Positions 1-5,220 of a stretch of 5,220 nucleotides of DNA are shown here, one piece after another. The notes beneath the pieces were generated by a model. The model was not told the DNA's origin, ran no database searches, and saw only the letters and a program-made list of their open reading frames with translations. The first letter of the stretch is position 1. Each line of letters opens with the position of its first letter. Source of the DNA: Verrucomicrobiales bacterium (GTDB lineage Bacteria; Verrucomicrobiota; Verrucomicrobiia; Limisphaerales; UBA1100). The stretch spans positions 1 through 5,220 of the forward strand of contig DPAW01000366.1 of the NCBI GenBank assembly GCA_003517285.1, written 5' to 3'. The translations under genes were made by a program, and so were the position numbers.

Positions 1-474
1 ATCACCGGCGGCGGCCCCGGCATCATGGAAGCCGCCAACAAGGGCGCGGCCGAGGGAGGCGGGAAATCCGTGGGCCTGAATATCAAACTGCCCTTCGAAC
101 AATGCGGCAATCCGTACTCCAATATCTCGGTGGATTTCCACTACTTTTTCGCGCGCAAAGTGTGCCTCGCCAAATACAGTTCGGCATTTGTCTACATGCC
201 CGGCGGGTTTGGCACGATGGATGAATTCTTTGAAATCCTCACGCTGGTGCAGACGCGCAAAGTGCCTCGGTTTCCGTTGATCTGTTTTGGGCGCAGCTAC
301 TGGAGCGGGCTGCTCAAGTGGGCCAACGGCACGCTCAAGCGTGGTAAATACATCAGCCCCGAGGATACGGATCTGGTGACCATCACCGACAGCCCCGCCA
401 AAGCCGTGAAGATCATCAACGATTTCCACGCCAAGACCGGCGACCAAACCACGCCGCCTTCCGCCTTCGCCTAA
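1..474 (+). CDS. LOG-family (TIGR00730) nucleotide 5'-monophosphate phosphoribohydrolase, 5' end missing
   Basis: The reading frame is open from base 1, so the gene starts upstream of the window; the ATG at 25 is internal. The visible 157 residues begin with a Rossmann-type ITGGGPGIMEAANKGA segment. They carry the family signature PGGFGTMDE at residues 67-75, whose Gly/Thr and Glu form the nucleotide-phosphate and catalytic site in LOG proteins. An upstream FHYFFARKV segment (46-54) supplies the conserved Arg-Lys pair. This family was long annotated as 'lysine decarboxylase', but characterised members (plant and actinobacterial LOG, bacterial PpnN-type enzymes) cleave the N-glycosidic bond of nucleoside 5'-monophosphates, releasing a base and ribose 5-phosphate in the cytoplasm. 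Only about 50-100 N-terminal residues should be missing. The end is normal for the family, with a short Thr/Pro/Ala-rich tail. The stop overlaps the pabB start. The family call is secure; the exact substrate, cytokinin-like or housekeeping nucleotide, cannot be told from sequence. Confidence 0.9.
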   Translation: MTGGGPGIMEAANKGAAEGGGKSVGLNIKLPFEQCGNPYSNISVDFHYFFARKVCLAKYSSAFVYMPGGFGTMDEFFEILTLVQTRKVPRFPLICFGRSYWSGLLKWANGTLKRGKYISPEDTDLVTITDSPAKAVKIINDFHAKTGDQTTPPSAFA

Positions 475-1925
475 TGCGTCCGCTGATCGAGCATGCCCGC
501 ACGCGCCATACGCCGGAGTCTCTGGCGGAGCAACTGCGCGGTATGCCCGGCCTGATGCTACTGCGGAGTGACGGTGAGGCGACGGATCAAGCGCGCTATT
601 CGTTTGTGGTGGCACAGCCGTTTTTGACGCTGCGCACTTGGGGCAGTCGGTGTGAGATTCGCCCCGCTGACTCGCAGGCTCATCCTTCCGTTCAGTACGG
701 CAATCCGTGGAATGTACTAGAGCAGTTACTGGCGCGGTATGAGTTGATTGATGAGATCGATCTGCCGTTTCCGTTGGGTGGTTGTTTCGGGTATTGGGGG
801 TACGACCTGAAAAACTTTGTCGAACCACGTCTGCGCGCCCGCGCGGTGAACGACCTCGAGCTGCCCGATTGCGCAGTCGGTTTTTACGACAGCCTCGCGA
901 TTTTCGATCATCACCTCGGCAAAACCTGGCTGGTTGCCACCGGGCTCGCCGCCGATGGATCGCGCGATGAAGCCCGCGCCCGCCAACAGGCCGATTGGTG
1001 GCACGAACAGCTTACCCACTCCCCCTCTCCCCCTCTCCATCTCACCAATGGAGGGACGAGCTTACGAGTCCGCCCTGCATCAAACTTCACCCGCAATCAA
1101 TTCACCACCACTATCCGCCGCGCGCTCGACTACATCCACGCCGGCGACATTTATCAGGTAAACCTCTCCCAACGCTTCACGGCACCGTGGACCGGTGGGG
1201 GCTGGGAATTCAATCGGGCGTTGCATGCGGCCAGTCCGGCACCGTTTGGGACGTATCTGGATGCGGGTGACTTCCAAATTGCCTCCTCCAGCCCGGAACG
1301 GTTTCTGCGTCTCAGCGGCCACCATATTCAAACGCGACCGATCAAGGGCACACGCCCGCGCAGTACCGATCCGCAGCGCGATGCGCAGCTGGCCTATGAG
1401 CTGCAGTCCAGCGAGAAGGAGCGCGCGGAGCTGGTGATGATCACCGATCTGCTCCGCAATGATCTCGGACGCGTGTGCGAGTTTGGCAGTGTGCAGGTGC
1501 CGGAACTGATGCGGCTGGAAAAATACGCGCAGGTGCAGCATCTGGTTTCCACTGTCGAAGGCCGGTTGCGCGCGGAGCATTCGCATCTTGCAGCACTGCG
1601 AGATTGTTTTCCCGGTGGCAGTATCACCGGCGCGCCGAAGTTTCGGGCCATGGAAATCATCGACGAGCTTGAGCCCGTCACGCGCGGGCCGTATACCGGC
1701 AGCCTCGGCTATCTCGGGTTCAATCGCGAAAGCCAGTTCAACATCGCCATCCGCACCGCCATCGTGCGTGAAGGCCAAGTGCACTTCCAGGCCGGCGCGG
1801 GCATCGTGGCGGATTCGGATCCGAAAATGGAGTATGAGGAAACGCAGGCGAAGGCGCGTGGGTTTGTGAATGCGCTTTCTCTCACCACAGAGACACAGAG
1901 GGAAATCAATTCAATTTCGCTGTGA
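474..1925 (+). CDS. pabB: Aminodeoxychorismate synthase component I (PabB)
   Basis: This enzyme converts chorismate plus ammonia to 4-amino-4-deoxychorismate, the precursor of p-aminobenzoate for folate; it normally works with a PabA glutaminase, which is not in this window. The 483-residue protein has an N-terminal TrpE/PabB domain (about 1-178), a linker, and a chorismate-binding domain (about 205-468). The domain shows YQVNLSQRF (227-235), SSSPERF (271-277), PIKGTRPR (289-296), DLLRNDLGR (325-333), FPGGSITGAPK (379-389) and GAGIVADSDP (441-450). PIKGT, with Lys291, marks PabB; anthranilate synthase TrpE has PIAGT. The start is the ATG sharing its A with the stop of the upstream gene. No Shine-Dalgarno site is seen, so translational coupling is likely, and the N-terminus lines up with E. 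coli PabB from this Met. The protein is about 30 residues longer than E. coli PabB, with extra length in the 181-203 linker and the 469-483 tail, both on repeat-like DNA. TrpE is the main alternative and is disfavoured by the lysine motif. Confidence 0.95.
   Translation: MRPLIEHARTRHTPESLAEQLRGMPGLMLLRSDGEATDQARYSFVVAQPFLTLRTWGSRCEIRPADSQAHPSVQYGNPWNVLEQLLARYELIDEIDLPFPLGGCFGYWGYDLKNFVEPRLRARAVNDLELPDCAVGFYDSLAIFDHHLGKTWLVATGLAADGSRDEARARQQADWWHEQLTHSPSPPLHLTNGGTSLRVRPASNFTRNQFTTTIRRALDYIHAGDIYQVNLSQRFTAPWTGGGWEFNRALHAASPAPFGTYLDAGDFQIASSSPERFLRLSGHHIQTRPIKGTRPRSTDPQRDAQLAYELQSSEKERAELVMITDLLRNDLGRVCEFGSVQVPELMRLEKYAQVQHLVSTVEGRLRAEHSHLAALRDCFPGGSITGAPKFRAMEIIDELEPVTRGPYTGSLGYLGFNRESQFNIAIRTAIVREGQVHFQAGAGIVADSDPKMEYEETQAKARGFVNALSLTTETQREINSISL
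1018..1075. repeat. Pyrimidine-rich, hairpin-forming repeat-like insert inside pabB
   Basis: The top strand carries two exact tandem copies of CCCCCTCT (1021-1028 and 1029-1036), running into an inverted repeat CTCCAT (1035-1040) / ATGGAG (1048-1053) around a 7-nt loop. A further short dyad follows, GGAC (1054-1057) / GTCC (1068-1071). The stretch is read through in frame as a Pro/Ser/Leu/Gly-rich linker (about residues 182-201) between the two PabB domains, where E. coli PabB is shorter. The layout, a C/T-rich run ending in a small palindrome, resembles dispersed palindromic repeats common in environmental bacterial genomes. Membership of a repeat family is inference, because no second copy can be seen in this window. 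Confidence 0.45.
1882..1906. repeat. CACAGAGACACAGAG-type dispersed repeat-like sequence at the pabB 3' end
   Basis: The stretch is built around CCACAGAGACACAGAGG (1885-1901), with ACAGAG occurring twice, 9 nt apart. I recall very similar sequences as recurrent intergenic repeats in many environmental bacterial genomes, often mis-annotated as tiny proteins because of their open frames. Here the sequence encodes most of the last residues of PabB after the expected C-terminal helix. Repeat identity rests on recognition, not on a second copy in the window. Confidence 0.45.
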
Positions 1926-1929
1926 CAGC

Positions 1930-3702
1930 CTAATGATATTCCTGCACTGTCTGCACGCCGTAGCCGGCTTTCTTGATGGCGCGGATGCCGTTTACGGCGG
2001 CTTTGGCGCTGCTGATGGTGGTCATGATCGGCGTACCAGTGTAGACGGCGGTGGTGCGGATTTGCACTTCGTCCGCGCGCGGCACTTCGCCTGAGGGCGT
2101 GTTGATCACGAGTTGCAGCTCGTTGTTCTTCAGCAAATCCAATGAATTGGGTCGGCCCTCGGCAAGCTTGTTCACGCGCTCCACAACAAGGCCGGCTTCC
2201 TCGATGGCGTTGGCTGTGCCACCGGTGGCGACCAGCTCGAAGCCGAGATCCACAAAATCCCTCGCCAACGTGGGCACGGCATCCTTGTGCGTGTCGCTCA
2301 CGCTGATGAACACCTTGCCCTCCAGCGGCAGCGGCGAGCTGGCAGCCATTTGGCTCTTGGCATAGGCCACGCCGAGATCGGGATCGAGCCCCATCACTTC
2401 GCCGGTGGACCGCATCTCAGGGCTCAGAATGATGTCCTGCCCGATGAATTTGTTGAACGGAAACACCGATTCTTTCACCGCCCAATAAGTCGGCCAAATT
2501 TCCTCGGTGAACCCCAGCTCGCTGAGCTTGGCCCCGGCCATCACCTGCGCGGCGAGCTTGGCCAGCGGTTTGCCGATGGCTTTGCTGACAAACGGAATCG
2601 TCCGCGAGGCGCGCGGGTTGACCTCCAGCACGTACACGATCTCGTCCTTCACCGCGTACTGCACATTCATCAGGCCGGTGACCTCCAGTTCCTTGGCCAT
2701 GGCGTGCGTGTACTCGCGCATGGTGTCGATGGCAGCCTGGCTAAGGGTGTGCGGCGGCAGCACCATGGCGGCGTCGCCGGAATGCACGCCGGCAAATTCC
2801 ACATGCTCGAGCATGCCACCGACCACGATCGTGCCATCCTTGGCGTCGGCAATGCAGTCCACATCCACCTCGGTGGCGTCTTCCAGAAATTTATCCACCA
2901 ACACCGGCCGCTCTGGCGACGCCTCCACCGCGTGTTGCATGTAATGGCGCAGCTCGTTATCCGAATAAACAATCTGCATCGCGCGCCCGCCGAGCACGAA
3001 GGACGGCCGCACGAGCACAGGATAGCCCAGCTTCTGCGCCTCTGTCACCGCCTCCTCTTCGTTGGTGGCCAAGCCGTTCGGCGGTTGAGGGATGTCCAGT
3101 TTGTGCAGCATGGCGGCAAACATCTCGCGATCCTCCGCGCACTCGATGCTCTGCGGGCTGGTACCGAGGATGTTGACGCCGTTGGCCTGCAAACCGAGCG
3201 CGAGGTTCAGCGGTGTCTGCCCGCCGAATTGGGCGATGGCACCCCAGCAATTTTCCCGCTCATAAATGTGCAAGACATCCTCGAGTGTGAGCGGTTCGAA
3301 AAAGAGTTTGTCGCTCGTGTCGTAATCGGTGGACACCGTCTCCGGATTGGAGTTCACCATCAACGTCTCAAAGCCATCCTCCTTCAGGGCAAACGCCGCG
3401 TGCACGCAGCAGTAATCAAACTCAATGCCCTGCCCGATTCGGTTTGGGCCACCGCCGAGGATCATCACCTTCTTGCGGTCCGACGCATCAATCTCGTCAT
3501 CGCCGCGATCGTAGGTGGAATAATAATACGGCGTGTACGCCTCGAACTCCGCCGCGCAGGTGTCCACTAACCGATACGCCGGCACCACGCCTGCCGCTTT
3601 GCGTTCCGCGCGCACCTCGTCCTCCGTGCGTCCTGTCAGATGCGCGATCTGCCGGTCCGAAAACCCGTACGCCTTTGCCTTTTCCAGTAATTCCAAATCC
3701 AT
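1930..3702 (-). CDS. carB: Carbamoyl-phosphate synthase large subunit, C-terminal half (CarB2-type), stand-alone
   Basis: This is the second half of CarB, which phosphorylates carbamate to carbamoyl phosphate for pyrimidine and arginine synthesis. Counting from the ATG at 3702 (590 aa), residues 1-75 match the end of the oligomerisation domain, including VDTCAAEFEAYTPYYYSTYD. GGGPNRIGQG (83-92) opens the second ATP-grasp unit, followed by NPETVSTDYDTSD (119-131), RPSFVLGGRA (232-241) and EVNPRASRT (360-368, metal and nucleotide ligands). The MGS-like allosteric domain fills about 463-590, with Lys473, Thr493, Thr496, Lys512 and Asn534 at positions that bind UMP/IMP in E. coli CarB. The first ATP-grasp half, which makes carbamate and pairs with CarA, is absent. 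The frame is closed by a stop at 3757-3759, and neither upstream frame shows CarB-like sequence. A TTG at 3735 would add 11 residues, but these match nothing in CarB, so ATG is preferred; neither start has a clear ribosome-binding site. The product should need a separately encoded N-terminal half. Split carB genes are known in Methanocaldococcus and Aquifex; a broken gene or assembly error remains possible. Confidence 0.9.
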   Translation of the reverse strand: MDLELLEKAKAYGFSDRQIAHLTGRTEDEVRAERKAAGVVPAYRLVDTCAAEFEAYTPYYYSTYDRGDDEIDASDRKKVMILGGGPNRIGQGIEFDYCCVHAAFALKEDGFETLMVNSNPETVSTDYDTSDKLFFEPLTLEDVLHIYERENCWGAIAQFGGQTPLNLALGLQANGVNILGTSPQSIECAEDREMFAAMLHKLDIPQPPNGLATNEEEAVTEAQKLGYPVLVRPSFVLGGRAMQIVYSDNELRHYMQHAVEASPERPVLVDKFLEDATEVDVDCIADAKDGTIVVGGMLEHVEFAGVHSGDAAMVLPPHTLSQAAIDTMREYTHAMAKELEVTGLMNVQYAVKDEIVYVLEVNPRASRTIPFVSKAIGKPLAKLAAQVMAGAKLSELGFTEEIWPTYWAVKESVFPFNKFIGQDIILSPEMRSTGEVMGLDPDLGVAYAKSQMAASSPLPLEGKVFISVSDTHKDAVPTLARDFVDLGFELVATGGTANAIEEAGLVVERVNKLAEGRPNSLDLLKNNELQLVINTPSGEVPRADEVQIRTTAVYTGTPIMTTISSAKAAVNGIRAIKKAGYGVQTVQEYH

Positions 3703-3769
3703 GTAAAACCGGGGCAGTAAAGCCCACCGGGCCAAGGCAACGCAAGCGACATCGCCTCATTGCGAATAA
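3703..3769 (-). other. Short intergenic gap before the half-length carB
   Basis: These 67 nt separate the aminotransferase stop from the carB ATG. On the minus strand I see no Shine-Dalgarno site, no convincing -35/-10 pair and no terminator hairpin. The carB frame is open only back to an in-frame TGA at 3757-3759. The other minus-strand frames give no residues resembling the missing CarB N-terminal half, so a simple nearby frameshift does not explain the short gene. The gap is short enough for carB to be co-transcribed with the genes before it. Confidence 0.5.
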
Positions 3770-4912
3770 TTAGAGCAACTCCAGCGCTAAGTCTAGATCG
3801 GACGAGGTATTGTAAAAGTGCGGCGAAAAACGGAGGTAATTACGACCATCACGATCGCCACGTACGGAGGCGATGATATTCTCAGCAGCCAAACGCTCCC
3901 CCACGGCCTTCATGTCCGTGCCTTCGCGCCAGCAGCTAGTTATGCCGCCAGTCTGTTGGCCCTCCGGAAAAAAAACCTCATACCCTTTCGCCTGCAGCGC
4001 CGCCGCCAAGCCCGTGCGTTTGGCGGTCAGATCGGCGGCGATGGCGTCGATTCCCACCTCAAGCAGTAACCCAAGCGCAGCATTGAGGCCGGCGATCCCA
4101 AGAATATTGAAGCTTCCGGCCTCATACCGGCGGGCGTCACTACGCAGATTCATCGTCTCCTGTGCCACGTAGTTGGGGCACCGCACGTTGTTCCAGCCGA
4201 ACGCCTGCGGTGCAAGCCGATCCTGCAGGTCGCGCCGCACATAAAATACGCCAGCCGCACACGGGCCGAGTAGCCATTTATGGGCATCGGCGGCAAGGAA
4301 ATCCACATGCTCGACCGTGGTCGGAAACGCGCCAAGCGTCTGGATGGCGTCGAGACAAAACAAAACATCGCGCTCGCGCAACAACCGCCCAATGGCGTCG
4401 TGGTCAATGCGGTAACCGGAAACAAAATGGCACGAGGCCACCGCAACAAGGCGGGTTTTGGCTGTGAGCTGTTCGACCACCAGCTCCGGTGTGATTTCCC
4501 CGAGCGCAGGCGTGGACAAGCGTCGCACCGTCACGCCCCGTGATTCCAAGGCCTGCCATGGATAGACGTTGACCGGAAAATCATCCTGATAAATCAGCAC
4601 TTCATCGCCCTCCTGCCAATCCAGCCCCGCCGCCACGGCACTGATACCGGTGGTGGTGGGGCCGATGAGCGCAACTTCGCCGGGATCCGCTCCCAGCAAT
4701 TCACTGGCACGCGCGCGCGTTTGGCGGAGCAACGTGCTCAAGCCTTCCTCCTGATCGTCTCGCGACGCAGCACTGACGGCTGACGCCACAGCGCGCTCCA
4801 CGCACGCCGGCATCGGCGACACACCGGCATGAGCCAAGTAAACCTTGTCTCCGGAGACGGGGAACTCTCGGCACCGAAGGGCCTCGTCTTGTTGAAGCTC
4901 GGGGAGGTTCAT
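3770..4912 (-). CDS. Class V PLP-dependent aminotransferase, cysteine desulfurase-like fold
   Basis: This complete 380-residue protein has the fold-type I PLP enzyme pattern. YLAHAGVSPMP lies near the N-terminus (25-35), TTTGIS (86-91) forms the cofactor phosphate-binding turn, and SCHFVSGYRID (160-170) holds the His that usually stacks on PLP. LDAIQTLG (187-194) holds the Asp/Gln that contact the ring, and ADAHKWLLGP (208-217) contains Lys212, the expected Schiff-base lysine. The ending LRFSPHFYNTSSDLDLALELL is typical of the family (360-380). It lacks the catalytic Cys loop that NifS/SufS-type desulfurases carry near the C-terminus; the equivalent stretch, about 345-360, has none. A sulfur-mobilising role is therefore unlikely, and the true substrate is unknown. 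Relatives include isopenicillin N epimerase-like and Csd-like proteins. The start is supported by an AGGGGGAG ribosome-binding site (4917-4924) 4 nt before the ATG. The gene lies 17 nt after trxA, so an operon is likely. Confidence 0.85.
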   Translation of the reverse strand: MNLPELQQDEALRCREFPVSGDKVYLAHAGVSPMPACVERAVASAVSAASRDDQEEGLSTLLRQTRARASELLGADPGEVALIGPTTTGISAVAAGLDWQEGDEVLIYQDDFPVNVYPWQALESRGVTVRRLSTPALGEITPELVVEQLTAKTRLVAVASCHFVSGYRIDHDAIGRLLRERDVLFCLDAIQTLGAFPTTVEHVDFLAADAHKWLLGPCAAGVFYVRRDLQDRLAPQAFGWNNVRCPNYVAQETMNLRSDARRYEAGSFNILGIAGLNAALGLLLEVGIDAIAADLTAKRTGLAAALQAKGYEVFFPEGQQTGGITSCWREGTDMKAVGERLAAENIIASVRGDRDGRNYLRFSPHFYNTSSDLDLALELL

Positions 4913-4916
4913 CGCA

Positions 4917-4924
4917 CTCCCCCT
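4917..4924 (-). promoter_or_regulatory. Shine-Dalgarno site of the aminotransferase gene
   Basis: Read on the minus strand this is AGGGGGAG, followed by TGCG and the ATG at 4912. It is the only strong purine-rich ribosome-binding site seen before any start in the window, and it fixes the aminotransferase start within the 17-nt gap after trxA. Confidence 0.6.
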
Positions 4925-4929
4925 GTGGG

Positions 4930-5220
4930 TTAGGCCAGAGCGTTATCGATCAGCTCAGCCAGCTTAGGTTTACCCTGTGCTCCGACTTCACTCGCCACTT
5001 TTTCGCCTCCCTTAAAAACCATTAACGCCGGAATGCTTGTGACTCCCTCTGTCATGGCCAGCTGCTTAGTCGCCTCATCCGATTCAATATCCACCTTGGC
5101 CACCTTCGCCTTACCGACATATTCATCAGCTAGTTGATCGATCACCGGGCCCAGCATTTTGCACGGGCCGCACCAAGGGGCCCAGAAATCCACCAGCACG
5201 GGCACATCACTCTGCAATAC
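4930..5220 (-). CDS. trxA: Thioredoxin, N-terminal start beyond the window
   Basis: This is a small cytoplasmic thiol-disulfide oxidoreductase that reduces protein disulfides and is recycled by thioredoxin reductase. The visible 96 residues contain DFWAPWCGPCK (11-21) with the redox pair Cys17 and Cys20. The cis-proline loop TSIPALMVF (61-69), the GGEKV turn and a closing helix ending in DNALA match TrxA of E. coli nearly end to end. The frame stays open to the window edge. A TTG at 5217 falls inside the first conserved region, so it is not the true start; roughly 10-15 N-terminal residues lie outside. No signal peptide or extra domain is visible, and the length fits plain TrxA rather than a membrane-anchored relative. 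It is the first visible gene of a minus-strand run with the aminotransferase and the carB half. Confidence 0.93.
   Translation of the reverse strand, partial: VLQSDVPVLVDFWAPWCGPCKMLGPVIDQLADEYVGKAKVAKVDIESDEATKQLAMTEGVTSIPALMVFKGGEKVASEVGAQGKPKLAELIDNALA

Noticed and set aside
1080..1784. Minus-strand open frame of 234 codons inside pabB
   Set aside because: It lies opposite the conserved chorismate-binding motifs, and its translation shows no recognisable domain, so it is a shadow frame.
1903..1929. Possible rho-independent terminator between pabB and carB
   Set aside because: The only perfect dyad has a 1-nt centre that cannot form a normal hairpin loop, and no T-run follows on either strand.
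2287..3570. Long plus-strand open frame (427 codons) opposite carB
   Set aside because: It is antisense to a strongly conserved gene. Its His/Arg/Gly-rich translation matches no family I recognise, and it is best explained as a shadow of the carB codon pattern.
3703..3756. Carry-on of carB upstream through a frameshift
   Set aside because: Translations of the neighbouring minus-strand frames show no resemblance to the end of the CarB N-terminal half, and the aminotransferase coding sequence begins at once.
3968..3975. Run of eight A in the aminotransferase gene, a possible slippage or frameshift site
   Set aside because: The frame is continuous and homologous on both sides of the run (GYEVFFPEGQQ), so there is no sign of a frameshift here.
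1..5220. CRISPR array, tRNA/rRNA genes, transposase, phage or defence genes
   Set aside because: I saw no regularly spaced repeats, no cloverleaf or rRNA sequence and no protein of these classes; the window holds housekeeping-type metabolic genes.

Overview
The window is about 5.2 kb of fairly GC-rich, densely coded bacterial DNA with two convergent gene blocks. Five protein-coding genes are supported, and the two at the window edges are cut off. No rRNA, tRNA, CRISPR array, transposase or phage gene is visible. The organism cannot be fixed from sequence alone. The mix of genes, the weak or absent Shine-Dalgarno sites and the dispersed-repeat-like sequences inside pabB would suit an environmental bacterium of the Verrucomicrobiota/PVC type, but this is a low-confidence inference.

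Plus strand, 1-1925: the 3' part of a LOG-family (TIGR00730, 'lysine decarboxylase-like') nucleotide phosphoribohydrolase gene overlaps, through a TAATG junction, a complete pabB for the chorismate-binding subunit of aminodeoxychorismate synthase (folate pathway). PabB carries the diagnostic PIKGT lysine motif. It is longer than the E. coli protein by an interdomain linker and a C-terminal tail. Both additions lie on low-complexity or palindromic sequence that looks like dispersed repeat DNA absorbed into the reading frame.

Minus strand, 5220-1930: transcription runs from trxA (thioredoxin, start cut off), through a class V PLP aminotransferase 17 nt downstream, to a stand-alone C-terminal half of the carbamoyl-phosphate synthase large subunit (carB). 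The carB part keeps the end of the oligomerisation domain, the second ATP-grasp domain and the MGS-like allosteric domain. The N-terminal half is not upstream: an in-frame stop lies at 3757-3759 and then the aminotransferase gene begins. This is either a naturally split carB (carB2), a rearranged gene or an assembly junction.

The two blocks meet tail to tail with only 4 nt between the stop codons of pabB and carB2. No intergenic gap exceeds 70 nt, so there is no long gene-free stretch to describe. The most notable points are the half-length carB in a non-pyrimidine neighbourhood and the two repeat-like insertions in pabB.
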